Shown here one piece after another: positions 1 through 7,975 of a stretch of DNA of 64,000 bases. The position numbers were made by a program, and so were the translations under genes. This DNA comes from Cupriavidus nantongensis (lineage in GTDB: Bacteria > Pseudomonadota > Gammaproteobacteria > Burkholderiales > Burkholderiaceae). The stretch lies in assembly GCF_001598055.1 (NCBI RefSeq), contig NZ_CP014845.1:682001-746000 (forward strand), given 5' to 3'. The notes beneath the pieces are model-generated. The model did no database searches. It saw only the letters and a list, made by a program, of their open reading frames with translations, and had not been told where the DNA came from. Numbering within the stretch: position 1 is the first letter of the stretch; every line of letters begins with the position of its first letter.

Positions 1-410
1 TCCTGGCGCTGGCGGTGTCGCTGGAAGACGTCGGCATCAAGACCGGCAATGCCCGCGCCAAGATCCTGGCCAAGACGCTGGATGCCGCCACCGGCAAGCT
101 GCTCGACAACAACAAGAGCCCGTCGCCCAAGACCGGCGAGCTGGACAACCGTGGCAGCCAGTTCTACCTGGCGATGTACTGGGCCCAGGAACTGGCCGCG
201 CAGTCGGACGACGCCGAACTGGCCGCGAAGTTCGCGCCGCTGGCGAAGACGCTGACCGACAACGAGCAGAAGATCGTCGGCGAACTCGCCGCGGTGCAGG
301 GCCAGCCGGTCGATATCGGCGGCTACTACCAGCCGGACGCCGCCAAGCTCAGCGCCGCGATGCGCCCGAGCCAGACGCTGAACGCCGCGCTGGCTGCGGT
401 CACGGCCTGA
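1..410 (+). CDS. icd: Isocitrate dehydrogenase (NADP+), monomeric type, 3' end only
   Basis: The window opens inside this gene; the reading frame starts at base 3 and about 135 C-terminal residues are visible. The stretch [20 protein letters not shown] followed by [12 protein letters not shown] matches what I recall of the C-terminal region of monomeric (about 740-residue) NADP-isocitrate dehydrogenases, which oxidise isocitrate to 2-oxoglutarate in the TCA cycle in the cytosol. The GTG at base 15 is an internal codon, not the start. A strong intrinsic terminator follows 40 bases after the stop, so this ends its transcription unit. The family call rests on recognition of the C-terminus only. 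Confidence 0.85.
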   Translation, partial: LALAVSLEDVGIKTGNARAKILAKTLDAATGKLLDNNKSPSPKTGELDNRGSQFYLAMYWAQELAAQSDDAELAAKFAPLAKTLTDNEQKIVGELAAVQGQPVDIGGYYQPDAAKLSAAMRPSQTLNAALAAVTA

Positions 411-449
411 TGGAAGCCGGCCCGCATGACGGGCCGGAGCAGGGTCGAA

Positions 450-480
450 ACCCTGGGGACGAGGTCTCCGGGGTTTTTTC
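450..480 (+). terminator. Intrinsic terminator after icd
   Basis: A 10-bp stem (450-459 pairing with 465-474, including two G-T pairs) closes a 5-base loop and runs into TTTTTTC and then TTTTC. It lies 40 bases past the icd stop. It may also serve the convergent small gene that ends at 495. Confidence 0.85.
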
Positions 481-494
481 TTTTCGGGGCCGGA

Positions 495-713
495 CTAAGT
501 GTCCGGTTGTACTTCCCAGCCTTGTTCGGTGCCTTTTTTCTGGTCCCGGTAAGTCCAGCGCGCGCCGCAGTCCTGGCACACGAAGGTGCTGATGGTCACC
601 GCGGCCGACCCGGGCGGCTTGATGCGTTGGGTGTCGGTGATGCGCAGCGCGGCGTGCCCCGGGGCGCCGCGGCGGTGGCGTTCGATGGCCTGGCAGGCAG
701 GGCAGAGTGTCAT
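495..713 (-). CDS. Small CxxC-motif (zinc-ribbon-like) protein of unknown function
   Basis: A 72-residue protein with two CxxC pairs, CPAC at residues 4-7 and CQDC near residues 46-49. The second is followed by an aromatic residue typical of rubredoxin or zinc-ribbon knuckles (GARWTYRD). Together the four cysteines could bind one zinc ion. The ATG start at 713 is the first in frame. The gene is convergent with icd and divergent from the cold-shock gene. I do not recognise a named family. A nucleic-acid or protein-binding zinc ribbon is the likeliest reading, but that is inference. Confidence 0.6.
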   Translation of the reverse strand: MTLCPACQAIERHRRGAPGHAALRITDTQRIKPPGSAAVTISTFVCQDCGARWTYRDQKKGTEQGWEVQPDT

Positions 714-822
714 TCGTTCTTGTCCGTTCGATGCGGCACTTTAGCACGCACGGACAGCGCGGCCCGCAGCCAGCGCATGCGACGCTTATTGACGCAATTT
801 CCTGCCGATCTGGCGAAGTGCA

Positions 823-851
823 TTGACCTGGCGCGGAGGCACCTGTATAAG
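823..851 (+). promoter_or_regulatory. Sigma-70-type promoter of the cold-shock gene
   Basis: TTGACC at 823-828 and TATAAG at 846-851 are separated by exactly 17 bases. Transcription would start near 858, giving a leader of about 135 nt before the ATG at 995. Long leaders of this kind are usual for cspA-type genes, where leader structure controls cold-dependent stability and translation. The leader contains a possible hairpin (CTTGCC 947-952 with GGCAAG 966-971) just before the ribosome binding site. Confidence 0.65.
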
Positions 852-994
852 GGTGAGTGCAGGTCTTTCAAGCAGCAATCTCGAAGTCCAGGTGCTTGCC
901 CACACGGCGCCACTTATTCTCCAAGTTACTTCCTTGATCGTCATGCCTTGCCGGCGCTTTTGCCAGGCAAGAAATACTTTTTGAGGAATCCAAC

Positions 995-1198
995 ATGGAA
1001 ACCGGTACCGTCAAGTGGTTCAACGATTCGAAGGGTTTTGGCTTCATTACGCCTGATGCAGGCGGCAACGACCTGTTCGCGCACTTCTCCGAAATCCAGG
1101 GCAGCGGCTTCAAGTCGCTGGCAGAAGGCCAGAAGGTGCGTTACGTCGCCGGCGTCGGCCAGAAGGGCCCGGCCGCGACCAAGATCGAGCCGATCTGA
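995..1198 (+). CDS. cspA: Cold-shock domain protein (CspA family)
   Basis: A 67-residue single cold-shock domain. It starts [18 protein letters not shown] and carries both RNA-binding motifs: RNP1 (KGFGFI) and an RNP2-like DLFAHFSEI. Members are cytosolic OB-fold RNA chaperones that melt structured mRNA in the cold or in stationary phase. Length is standard for the family. The ATG at 995 is preceded by GAGGA about 7 bases upstream. It has its own promoter, long leader and terminator, so it is monocistronic. Which cold-shock paralogue it represents cannot be decided from the window. Confidence 0.95.
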   Translation: METGTVKWFNDSKGFGFITPDAGGNDLFAHFSEIQGSGFKSLAEGQKVRYVAGVGQKGPAATKIEPI

Positions 1199-1250
1199 AC
1201 GCGTCGAACCCGAATTGAACTGAGCGCCACGGCGCCAGTTTGACAAGAAG

Positions 1251-1277
1251 AGCTCCGCTGCGGCGGAGCTTTTTTAT
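1251..1277 (+). terminator. Intrinsic terminator of the cold-shock gene
   Basis: A perfect 8-bp stem (AGCTCCGC 1251-1258 with GCGGAGCT 1263-1270) and a 4-base loop are followed directly by a run of seven T. Confidence 0.92.
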
Positions 1278-1377
1278 TTTGCCCGGCCCGATGCCGGCCG
1301 ATGGCGAAATAAAGCCACTGCGCGGCCCTCAACAGGCGTAGAGTGGGGGCAACACCACCATTGCGCCGGAGGCTGCC

Positions 1378-1677
1378 ATGGATATCTATCCAGCTGCGAC
1401 TTACAAGGGGTACGACCTCTATCCCCTGGTGTACAAGCACACCATCACGCGCGTGTGGCCAGAGCCGCGGCCCGACCGCTCGTTCGATGCGGCGGTGGTG
1501 ATCTGCCTGCAGGGCGAGTCGCCGGAAGGCGCGCAGGCGCGCACTTTCCGCCTGGATGCCACGCCGTGGGACAACGTCGGCGGCGCCCGCCGTGGTGCGC
1601 TGCGGTATGCCGAAGCCATCATCAACGGCGCGGTGCCCGGGGTGTCGGTGACCGCGTCCGGATCGCCGGCGTCCTGA
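1378..1677 (+). CDS. Conserved orphan protein, paralogue A
   Basis: A 99-residue soluble protein that I do not recognise as a named family. It shares a clear core with the next gene: YKG[YF]DLYPLVY near the start, RPD.SF.A..VIC in the middle and GGARRGALRYAEAIING at the end. It has no signal peptide or membrane segment. The ATG at 1378 is preceded by GGAGG at 1368-1372. The two copies lie head to tail and only 67 bases apart, so tandem gene duplication followed by divergence is likely. Confidence 0.65.
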   Translation: MDIYPAATYKGYDLYPLVYKHTITRVWPEPRPDRSFDAAVVICLQGESPEGAQARTFRLDATPWDNVGGARRGALRYAEAIINGAVPGVSVTASGSPAS

Positions 1678-1744
1678 GCGGACCCCTGCACCGTTGCTGC
1701 ATTTCTCTTCCCATCAACGCGGCATCATGCCGCATGGAGCCGTC

Positions 1745-2071
1745 GTGAGCGACAGCAGTCCCAGCCGCAGTCCCGGCAACAATGTTCCCGGCACCACACC
1801 CTTTGCCAGCTACAAGGGTTTTGACCTGTACCCGCTGGTCTACCGCAACCGGCCCGCGCAGGCCTGGCCGCGTACCCGGCCCGACAACAGTTTCCAGGCT
1901 TCGATCGTGATCTGCCGCGAAGGCTATCGCCCGGGCGAGGACCATGCACGCGTGTTCCCGCTGGGCCAGTCGCGCTGGGAGAACATCGGCTCGGCGCGCC
2001 GCGGCGCGCTGCAGTTCGGCGAAGACATCATCAACGGGCTGGTTGCCGGCGAATCCGTGGCGTCGCTGTAG
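1745..2071 (+). CDS. Conserved orphan protein, paralogue B
   Basis: A 108-residue protein from the GTG at 1745, which has GGAG 7 bases upstream. An in-frame ATG at 1727 and a TTG at 1694 lack a ribosome binding site. It is the tandem paralogue of the preceding gene and keeps YKGFDLYPLVYR, RPDNSFQASIVIC and the C-terminal IGSARRGALQFGEDIING. Its N-terminal tail is longer and rich in Ser and Pro. Function is unknown. The stop codon lies inside the first unit of a 13-bp tandem repeat that continues past the gene. Confidence 0.6.
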   Translation: MSDSSPSRSPGNNVPGTTPFASYKGFDLYPLVYRNRPAQAWPRTRPDNSFQASIVICREGYRPGEDHARVFPLGQSRWENIGSARRGALQFGEDIINGLVAGESVASL

Positions 2072-2111
2072 GTTCTCGCTGCAGGTTCTCGCTGCAGGTT
2101 CTCGCTATAGG
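2063..2111 (+). repeat. 13-bp tandem repeat overlapping a stop codon
   Basis: Units at 2063-2075, 2076-2088 and 2089-2101, plus a partial unit at 2102-2111. The consensus is TCGCTGCAGGTTC. The first unit contains the TAG stop of the preceding gene; units two and three have CAG at that place. Confidence 0.9.
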
Positions 2112-2189
2112 GCGCGTGCCAGCCGATCCGGCCCGTTTGCGCAACCGGGGGCGCGCGGCGTCATCCGTCAGACTGCAAGGAGTCCGTTC

Positions 2190-2564
2190 ATGGACATACG
2201 TTCGGGATCATCCGGTTTTCTGTGCACGTTGCCCGGCGAGGGCAAAGGCACCACCTATCACGTGGCGATCTGCTTTATCGATGCCGAGCGTCCCACCGGC
2301 GTGCTGTTCACCAGCTTCGTCGGCGTGGGGCGGCGTTCGTTCGGCGTGCTGACCGATCCGGCCGCATTGCGCGGCCAGCTTGCCACCAGTGGCGAGGCGC
2401 TGTGCCGCCTGGCCATCGGCCAGGTGGTGCGCGACCAGCTGCACGACAAGGCGCGCGAGGGCGACTATGTGCTGGACCTGGCCGCCGCCCCGTGGGACGG
2501 CGAGTTGCGCACGGTCGGCGCCGGGCTCAGGACGGCCCGGCCACATGTGCGCGTGCTTGGCTGA
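2190..2564 (+). CDS. Hypothetical protein
   Basis: A 124-residue protein with no recognised family. The ATG at 2190 has a good AAGGAG 7 bases upstream (2177-2182), which decides the start over longer alternatives. It is a soluble alpha/beta-type sequence without signal peptide or cysteine pairs. The C-terminal half (DYVLDLAAAPWDGELRTVGAGLRTARPHV) loosely recalls the end of the two orphan proteins upstream (short W-x-x-x-G then A/R-rich), but this is too weak to call homology. Confidence 0.55.
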   Translation: MDIRSGSSGFLCTLPGEGKGTTYHVAICFIDAERPTGVLFTSFVGVGRRSFGVLTDPAALRGQLATSGEALCRLAIGQVVRDQLHDKAREGDYVLDLAAAPWDGELRTVGAGLRTARPHVRVLG

Positions 2565-2615
2565 TGTGTCAGTGCGCCAGCGGCAACGGCAGGCGGCGCG
2601 CAACGCCGCCTGGCG

Positions 2616-2870
2616 TCAGATCCGGAACACGGGGTCGCCGTGGCGCTCGAGCAGCGCTTCGATCAGCGCCATGTCCGTGATCTCCGGAGTACGGTCTTCC
2701 ACCGCGCGCGACGGACCGCAATAGGTGGCCGTCACGTGGCGCCTGACGGTCAGCACGCCCGCCGCGGGCGGTGCGATTTCCACCGCTTGCCAGGGCGCGT
2801 GCCGGTAGCTGCCCGGCTGCCAGCCTTCCGGCGTCAGGTGCAGGGCTTCCCATTCTTCGATGACGGACAT
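2616..2870 (-). CDS. Hypothetical protein
   Basis: An 84-residue protein starting MSVIEEWEALHL. The ATG at 2870 has AAGGAG 8 bases upstream, favouring it over an upstream start at 2915. It is Pro-, Trp- and Glu-rich with a single cysteine in TATYCGPSRAV. No signal peptide, membrane segment or known motif is seen. It lies downstream of infA on the same strand but is separated from it by 115 bases holding tandem repeats, so joint transcription is uncertain. Confidence 0.55.
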   Translation of the reverse strand: MSVIEEWEALHLTPEGWQPGSYRHAPWQAVEIAPPAAGVLTVRRHVTATYCGPSRAVEDRTPEITDMALIEALLERHGDPVFRI

Positions 2871-2945
2871 GATCGATTCTCCTTGATTGAGGGCTGGAGC
2901 ATTGCGGGACGGCACGCGCCGGCGCGGCGCATGCCATGGCGGCTT

Positions 2946-3001
2946 GGTGCCGGCCAGGATTTTTGCCGGCCAGGACTTGTGCCGGCTACGACTTGTGCCG
3001 G
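2946..3001 (-). repeat. 16-bp tandem repeat overlapping the infA stop codon
   Basis: On the minus strand, units lie at 3001-2986, 2985-2970 and 2969-2954, with a partial unit to 2946. The first unit is CCGGCACAAGTCGTAG and holds the last infA codons and its TAG stop. The next units read TGG in place of TAG. Confidence 0.88.
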
Positions 3002-3207
3002 TAGTTGATGCGGCCCTTGGTCAGGTCATAGGGCGACATCTCCAGCGTGACACGGTCGCCCGCCAGCACGCGGATGCGGTTCTTCTTCAGCCGCCCGGAC
3101 GAATACGCCCAGACTTCGAAGCCGTTTTCCAGGATCACGCGAAAGCGGTTGTCGGGCAGCACTTCCGACACCTTGCCGCCAAATTCGACCAGTTCTTCTT
3201 TTGCCAA
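2986..3207 (-). CDS. infA: Translation initiation factor IF-1
   Basis: A 73-residue S1-type OB-fold protein. It has the family core [29 protein letters not shown] and [15 protein letters not shown]-1 occupies the ribosomal A site during initiation and supports IF-2 and IF-3. Length is normal. The initiation codon is TTG (3205-3207), with AAGGAG five bases upstream and no in-frame ATG at the expected position. Many Burkholderiales carry a second infA copy outside the ribosomal protein operon, and this orphan setting suggests such a copy. The end of the gene is duplicated into a tandem repeat. Confidence 0.93.
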   Translation of the reverse strand: MAKEELVEFGGKVSEVLPDNRFRVILENGFEVWAYSSGRLKKNRIRVLAGDRVTLEMSPYDLTKGRINYRHKS

Positions 3208-3314
3208 GGGAGCTCCTTGCTGTAGCCGCGCGGCTTGTGCGCGTGCCGTGGTGGCGGCCAGCCGGATAGCGGCGGGCCGATGGGATGGGACTGACGTGGC
3301 GGCTTGCGGCGCGG

Positions 3315-3548
3315 CTAATGCTGGCGCAGGCGCGCCGCGGCATGTTCGCCGGCGCGGCGCGCTGCCTGCCTGGCGCGCGCTTCGGAGCGGTGGGTGTCAT
3401 GGCGCATGGCCACGTTGGCCACGATGCGTTCGGCGCCGTTGCGGTATTCCGCAATCATGTAGGTCGCGAACCAGAGGCCGGGTTCCTGCTCGATCGGATA
3501 GACGGAAACGGTATAAGGGCTGTGCTGGATAGGGTTGACTCGATTCAA
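3315..3548 (-). CDS. Hypothetical small protein
   Basis: A 77-residue protein beginning at a TTG (3548) without a convincing ribosome binding site. The N-terminal half ([32 protein letters not shown]) looks like a folded beta-strand domain, while the C-terminal third is Ala/Arg/His-rich and probably helical. No family recognised. It lies upstream of infA on the same strand, but a 107-base gap makes an operon uncertain. The start could lie elsewhere. Confidence 0.5.
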   Translation of the reverse strand: MNRVNPIQHSPYTVSVYPIEQEPGLWFATYMIAEYRNGAERIVANVAMRHDTHRSEARARQAARRAGEHAAARLRQH

Positions 3549-4021
3549 TGTGTTGCCTGTTCATGGGCGCGGCCGCCGGCGGCGCGGGGCATCGGCATGC
3601 CGATGTCGCGGGGCGCGGTGGCGGCCGTCAGCCGTTTGCGGTGCCAGGATCTGGCCCGCGCGATAACACGGGCGTTGCAACTGGCGTGAAGGGGACCATG
3701 CCTGCGCAAGCCGATACGCCGGCGTACCAGCATGCAGTAATGCAGCGGTACGGGTGATCGTTGCGGAGCGGACCAGCCGCCGGTCGGAAAAGGGTGATGG
3801 GCCGTCCGGCCCGAAGACGCACAGGGTACCGATGGATCGGCCCGGGTTTGCGCCTGATATGCCGCTGCAGAAGTGCTTCCAGTGGACAGAGGACTGCGGC
3901 AGATGCGCAGCAGTCGGGCGTTGCCGGTCTGGTCTGCACATAGGAACCCCGGATGATACCACTTCCGGGGCAAACCTGCCCGCGTGACTGGCAATGCTCG
4001 TGGCGCGGTGCGCTGCTACGC
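3549..4021. other. Gene-less stretch with several strong hairpins
   Basis: No open frame here looks like a protein. The stretch holds four dyads: 3723-3752 (outer CGTACC/GGTACG, inner TGCA-GTAA-TGCA, two bulged A), 3799-3812 (GGGCC-GTCC-GGCCC), 3860-3901 (TGCCGC/GCGGCA) and 3947-3970 (CCCCGGA/TCCGGGG). Together they could belong to a structured RNA, or to a long leader or trailer. Strand and function cannot be told. Confidence 0.35.
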
Positions 4022-4930
4022 TCAGGATTCCTCGATCTGCGCGAAGCGCTGCGACAGGAAATCGATCAGCTCGCGCACCGACGGCAGCAGCCCGCGCCGC
4101 GATGGAAACACGGCGTGGATCACGCCGCCCTTGACCGACCATTCCGGCAGGACCTTGACCAGGCGGCCGGTGCGCAGCTCGTCGGTCAGCATCATCACCG
4201 GCAGCTGCACGACGCCGGCGCCGGCCACCGCCGCGGTGCGCAGCATGATCATGTCGTCGGTGACCAGCCGCGGCTTGTGGTGCAGGTCGGCGCTGGCGCC
4301 GCCGGGCCCGTACAGCGACCAGGTGTGCGACGGCCGCGGCGGCCCCAGGTCGAGCGTGGGCAGGGCGTTCAGGTCGGCCGGCGCCAGCAGCGGCCCGTGC
4401 TTGTCCAGCAGCCCCGGACTGGCGACAAAGCACCAGGCGCGCTGGGCCAGAACCCGCATCACCAGGTCGCTGTCTTCCAGCGGCGGCACGCGCACGCGCA
4501 CCGCCAGGTCGATGCCTTCGGCGACCACGTCGACGCGCCGGTTGGTGGCCTCGAGGTGCACGATGACCTTGGGATTGGCCGCCATGAAGTCGGCCACCAT
4601 CTCGCCCACGCGCGTATGCAGCAGCGCCACCGGGCAGGTCATGCGCACCAGCCCGCTGGGCTCGGCGCGGCTTTGCTCGATCGCGCTCTCGGCGGCCTCG
4701 GCCTCGACCAGCATGGCCTTGCAGTGGGCGTAATAGGTCTGGCCCAGTTCGGTCACCGAGAAGCGCCGCGTCGAGCGCTGGATCAGGCGCACGCCCAGGC
4801 GCTCTTCCAGCAGCGCCACGCGCCGGCTGAGCTTGGACTTGGGAATGCCCAGCACGCGGCCGGCCGGGGCAAAGCCCTGGTGGTCGACCACCTGCGCGAA
4901 GTAATACAGGTCATTGAGGTCCGGATGCAA
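4022..4930 (-). CDS. LysR-family transcriptional regulator
   Basis: 302 residues: an N-terminal winged helix-turn-helix (about residues 1-65, with [20 protein letters not shown] and [15 protein letters not shown]) and a C-terminal periplasmic-binding-fold effector domain. It is divergent from the YcaC-type hydrolase gene at 5079, with a 148-base intergenic region containing GTCCT-N6-AGGAC (4945-4960). By usual LysR logic it would control that hydrolase pair. The effector is unknown. The HTH resembles CrgA/DsdC-type regulators that often sit beside single enzymes, which is a soft inference. Confidence 0.9.
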   Translation of the reverse strand: MHPDLNDLYYFAQVVDHQGFAPAGRVLGIPKSKLSRRVALLEERLGVRLIQRSTRRFSVTELGQTYYAHCKAMLVEAEAAESAIEQSRAEPSGLVRMTCPVALLHTRVGEMVADFMAANPKVIVHLEATNRRVDVVAEGIDLAVRVRVPPLEDSDLVMRVLAQRAWCFVASPGLLDKHGPLLAPADLNALPTLDLGPPRPSHTWSLYGPGGASADLHHKPRLVTDDMIMLRTAAVAGAGVVQLPVMMLTDELRTGRLVKVLPEWSVKGGVIHAVFPSRRGLLPSVRELIDFLSQRFAQIEES

Positions 4931-4944
4931 AGGCCGCTCCTGTC

Positions 4945-4960
4945 GTCCTGCCAGTAGGAC
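4945..4960. promoter_or_regulatory. Possible LysR operator
   Basis: Inverted repeat GTCCT-GCCAGT-AGGAC in the divergent region between the LysR gene and its hydrolase target. The position fits autoregulation; no further evidence. Confidence 0.3.
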
Positions 4961-5078
4961 GCTGAGGGCAGATTTTCCGGCCTACCGGGCGTTTTTGCCA
5001 AGTCCTATGCTTCCGCAACACGGTCGGTGCCGGATGGTCCGGTCCGCCGGTTTTGCCAACTGCAAAGGAGAATGCCAA

Positions 5079-5756
5079 ATGACCACACCCGCCAACTTCA
5101 ACGGCAAGCGTCCGGCCATCGATCCCGCCGACACGGCAATGCTGCTGATCGACCACCAGAGTGGCCTGTTCCAGACCGTGGGCGACATGCCGATGCCCGA
5201 GCTGCGCCTGCGCGCCGCCGCGCTGGCCAGGATGGCGACGCTGAGCAAGCTGCCGGTGATCACCACGGCTTCGGTGCCGCAGGGCCCCAACGGCCCGCTG
5301 ATCCCCGAGATCCATGAAAACGCCCCGCATGCCAAATACGTCGCGCGAAAGGGCGAGATCAACGCCTGGGACAACCCCGACTTCGTCGCCGCCGTGCGCG
5401 AGACCGGCAAGAAGACCCTGATCATCGCCGGCACCATCACCAGCGTGTGCATGGCGTTCCCGTCGATCAGCGCGGTCGCCGACGGCTACAAGGTGTTCGC
5501 GGTGGTCGATGCCTCGGGCACCTATTCCAAGATGGCGCAGGAAATCACGCTGGCGCGCATCGTCCAGGCCGGCGTGGTGCCGATGGACACTGCCGCGGTG
5601 GCGTCGGAGCTGCAGCAGACCTGGAACCGCGCGGACGCGCAGCAATGGGCCGAGGTCTACACCAAGATCTTCCCGGCCTACCAGCTGCTGATCGAAAGCT
5701 ATATGAAGGCGCAGGAAGTCCAGAAGAACAACGAGGTACTGGACTCCCAGCGTTAA
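5079..5756 (+). CDS. Isochorismatase-family cysteine hydrolase (YcaC-like)
   Basis: 225 residues with an alpha/beta isochorismatase fold. The catalytic Asp lies in LLIDHQSG (D25) and the nucleophilic Cys in TSVCMAF (C124); the YcaC-type [10 protein letters not shown] loop lies between them. Relatives hydrolyse small amides or act on unidentified metabolites. ATG at 5079 with AAAGGAG at 5065-5071. It is the first gene after the divergent LysR regulator and is followed by a close family member at 5843, separated by a perfect palindrome. The substrate is unknown; several YcaC-like proteins are structurally solved but biochemically orphan. Confidence 0.85.
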   Translation: MTTPANFNGKRPAIDPADTAMLLIDHQSGLFQTVGDMPMPELRLRAAALARMATLSKLPVITTASVPQGPNGPLIPEIHENAPHAKYVARKGEINAWDNPDFVAAVRETGKKTLIIAGTITSVCMAFPSISAVADGYKVFAVVDASGTYSKMAQEITLARIVQAGVVPMDTAAVASELQQTWNRADAQQWAEVYTKIFPAYQLLIESYMKAQEVQKNNEVLDSQR

Positions 5757-5786
5757 CGTCCTAACCTGTAGGCACTGCCTCTCAAC

Positions 5787-5820
5787 GCGGGCGCTGCAAG
5801 GGATCCCTTGCAGCGCCCGC
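5787..5820. repeat. 34-bp perfect palindrome
   Basis: Two 17-base arms (first arm GCGGGCGCTGCAAGGGA) meet without a spacer. It lies between the two hydrolase genes, 31 bases after the first stop. No T-run follows, only AATTTCTCC. It could act as an RNA hairpin (terminator, attenuator or 3' stabiliser) or as a protein site. Confidence 0.9.
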
Positions 5821-5842
5821 AATTTCTCCACAGGAGCGTGCC

Positions 5843-6469
5843 ATGAGTAAGCCCTACAAACGCCTGGACAAAACCCAGGCCGCCGTGCTGATGGTCGACC
5901 ACCAGGCCGGCCTGCTGTCATTGGTGCGGGACATAGAGCCCGACAGGTTCAAGAACAACGTGCTGGCGCTGGCCGACCTGGCCAAATACTTCAAGCTGCC
6001 GACGGTGCTCACCACCAGCTTCGAGGACGGCCCCAACGGGCCGCTGGTGCCCGAGTTGAAGGCCATGTTCCCGGATGCGCCGTTCATCCCGCGCCCGGGC
6101 CAGATCAATGCCTGGGACAACGAGGACTTCGTCGCGGCCGTGCGTGCCACCGGCAAGAAGCAGTTGCTGATCGCCGGCGTGGTCACGGAAGTATGCGTGG
6201 CGTTCCCGGCGCTGGCGGCGCTTGAAGAGGGCTTTGATGTGTTCGTCGTCACGGACGCCTCAGGCACCTTCAACGAACTCACGCGCGATTCCGCCTGGCG
6301 GCGGATGTCGGAAGCCGGCGCGCAGCTGATGACATGGTTCGGCGTGGCCTGCGAGCTGCACCGCGACTGGCGCAACGACATCGAAGGCCTGGGCACGCTG
6401 TTCTCGAACCATATCCCGGACTACCGCAACCTGATCACGGCCTATACGACGGTGAAGGGCGTGAAGTAG
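5843..6469 (+). CDS. ycaC: YcaC family probable hydrolase
   Basis: 208 residues, full length and very close to Escherichia coli YcaC as I recall it: VDHQAGLLSLVRDIEPD, TSFEDGPNGPLVPEL, RPGQINAWDNEDF and MTWFGVACELHRDWRNDIEG all fit. The catalytic Asp is D19 and the Cys is C118 (VVTEVCVAF). YcaC is a multimeric cytosolic isochorismatase-like hydrolase of uncertain substrate. ATG at 5843 follows AGGAG (5831-5835). It probably forms one regulated unit with the upstream paralogue, although the intervening hairpin may reduce read-through. Confidence 0.92.
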   Translation: MSKPYKRLDKTQAAVLMVDHQAGLLSLVRDIEPDRFKNNVLALADLAKYFKLPTVLTTSFEDGPNGPLVPELKAMFPDAPFIPRPGQINAWDNEDFVAAVRATGKKQLLIAGVVTEVCVAFPALAALEEGFDVFVVTDASGTFNELTRDSAWRRMSEAGAQLMTWFGVACELHRDWRNDIEGLGTLFSNHIPDYRNLITAYTTVKGVK

Positions 6470-6494
6470 GAACAACACCCTTTGTCAAACCTCC

Positions 6495-6535
6495 GGGTTG
6501 CTTCCCTCTCCCGCTTGCGGGAGAGGGAGCAACCC
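6495..6535. repeat. REP-like hairpin (solo unit)
   Basis: The inverted repeat is centred on CCCTCTCCCGC-TT-GCGGGAGAGGG and extended by GGGTTGC/GCAACCC with one bulged T. It lies between the convergent ycaC and benK genes. The same core occurs at 16084-16109, 16180-16205, 17591-17617 and in 49805-49937. Confidence 0.85.
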
Positions 6536-6573
6536 ATGGCATGCGGAAGGGCTCAAGTCACAAGCAATTTCCC

Positions 6574-7929
6574 TCAGGCCTCCTGCACAGCCACCCCCAC
6601 CGGCGCAGCGACCTCCGCCTGCGCCGAGGCCGACCTCCGGTGGTTGATCATCGACACCGCACCCGCAGCGATCACCGCCGGGATTGCCATCGCCATGAAG
6701 TTCTGCTGCAGCGGCAGCGACATTCCCACCAGCACCCCAATCACGATCGGCGCGAGGATGGCACCGCTGCGGCCCACGCCCGAGGCCCAGCCGATGCCGG
6801 TGCCGCGCACCGCCATCGGGTAGAACTGGCCCGCGTAGGCGTAGGTGACGATCTGCGTGCCGATGGTGGACGCGCCCGCCAGGCCCACCACCACGAACAG
6901 CGCCGCGGTGGGCATCGGATAGCCCAGCAGCGTGATCGACACCGCCGCCAGCGCATACATGCCGATCAGCACGTGCTTGATCGGCAGCCGGTCGGCCAGC
7001 CAGCCGCCGCCGATGGCACCCAGCATCGCGCCGAAGTTCAGCACCAGCACGAAGGTCAGCGCCGAGCCCAGGCTGTAGCCCGCGCCCGCCATCAGCTTGG
7101 CCAGCCACGAGCTGAGCGCGTACACCATGAACAGGCACATGAAGAACGCGACCCAGAACATCGCCGTGCTGACGCCGCGGCCGTCCTGGAACAGGCGGCG
7201 GATCGGCGCGCTGCCGGCCTTGTCGTCGGCGGCCAGCGTAAAGACATCGCCCGCCTGCGGGCGATGCGACGGCACCAGTCGCGATACTACCGATTGCAGC
7301 GCGTGGGTCTGGCCGGTGCGGATCAGGTAGGGCATCGACTCCGGCAGCGCGCGCAGCACCAGCGGGATCAGCAGCACCGGCAGGCCGGCGGCGAGGAACA
7401 CCGACTGCCAGCCGTAGCTTTCGATCAGTCCCTTGCCCAGCAGCGCGGCCAGCATGCCGCCGACCGAATAGCCGCTGAACATCAGCGTCACCAGCGTGCC
7501 GCGCAGCTTGCGCGGCGAGTACTCGGTCATCTGCGCCACCACGATGGGCATGACCCCGCCGATGCCCAGCCCCGCCAGGAAGCGCGTCACGCTGAAGCTG
7601 ACCGGATCGCTGGTCAGTCCGGCCGCCGCGGTGAATACGCTGAACAGCGCGATGCAGATGGCGATGGCGCGCCGGCGCCCGATGCGGTCGGCCACGGTGC
7701 CGAGCAAGATCGCGCCGAACATCATGCCGAACAGCGCCGAGCTGACCATGAAGCCCGCGCTGGTGGCGGTCACGCCCATCTCTTTCATGATCGACGGCAG
7801 CGCGATGCCGGCCACGGCGAGGTCATAGCCGTCGAAGATGATGATCAGCGCGCACCAGAACAGGATCAGCGCATGGAAGCGGTTGAAGCGGGCCGTGTCG
7901 GCCAGCTGGTGGACATCGATCTGACGCAT
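6574..7929 (-). CDS. benK: Benzoate:H+ symporter, MFS aromatic acid transporter
   Basis: 451 residues with about 12 membrane helices. It carries the aromatic acid:H+ symporter signatures: FDGYDLAVAGIALPSI in helix 1, DRIGRRRAI between helices 2 and 3, and GYSVGGMLAALLGKGLI further on. BenK/PcaK-type carriers import benzoate or hydroxybenzoate with protons across the inner membrane. ATG at 7929 with GGAG 8 bases upstream. It is the last gene of the minus-strand arm of the box cluster, 46 bases after bclA, which makes benzoate the likely substrate. It ends in a REP-like hairpin shared with ycaC. Confidence 0.9.
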   Translation of the reverse strand: MRQIDVHQLADTARFNRFHALILFWCALIIIFDGYDLAVAGIALPSIMKEMGVTATSAGFMVSSALFGMMFGAILLGTVADRIGRRRAIAICIALFSVFTAAAGLTSDPVSFSVTRFLAGLGIGGVMPIVVAQMTEYSPRKLRGTLVTLMFSGYSVGGMLAALLGKGLIESYGWQSVFLAAGLPVLLIPLVLRALPESMPYLIRTGQTHALQSVVSRLVPSHRPQAGDVFTLAADDKAGSAPIRRLFQDGRGVSTAMFWVAFFMCLFMVYALSSWLAKLMAGAGYSLGSALTFVLVLNFGAMLGAIGGGWLADRLPIKHVLIGMYALAAVSITLLGYPMPTAALFVVVGLAGASTIGTQIVTYAYAGQFYPMAVRGTGIGWASGVGRSGAILAPIVIGVLVGMSLPLQQNFMAMAIPAVIAAGAVSMINHRRSASAQAEVAAPVGVAVQEA

Positions 7930-7975
7930 GGTTTGTCTCCGGATGGTTGGGGTGGCGGCAGGGCGGCGTTGCCGC

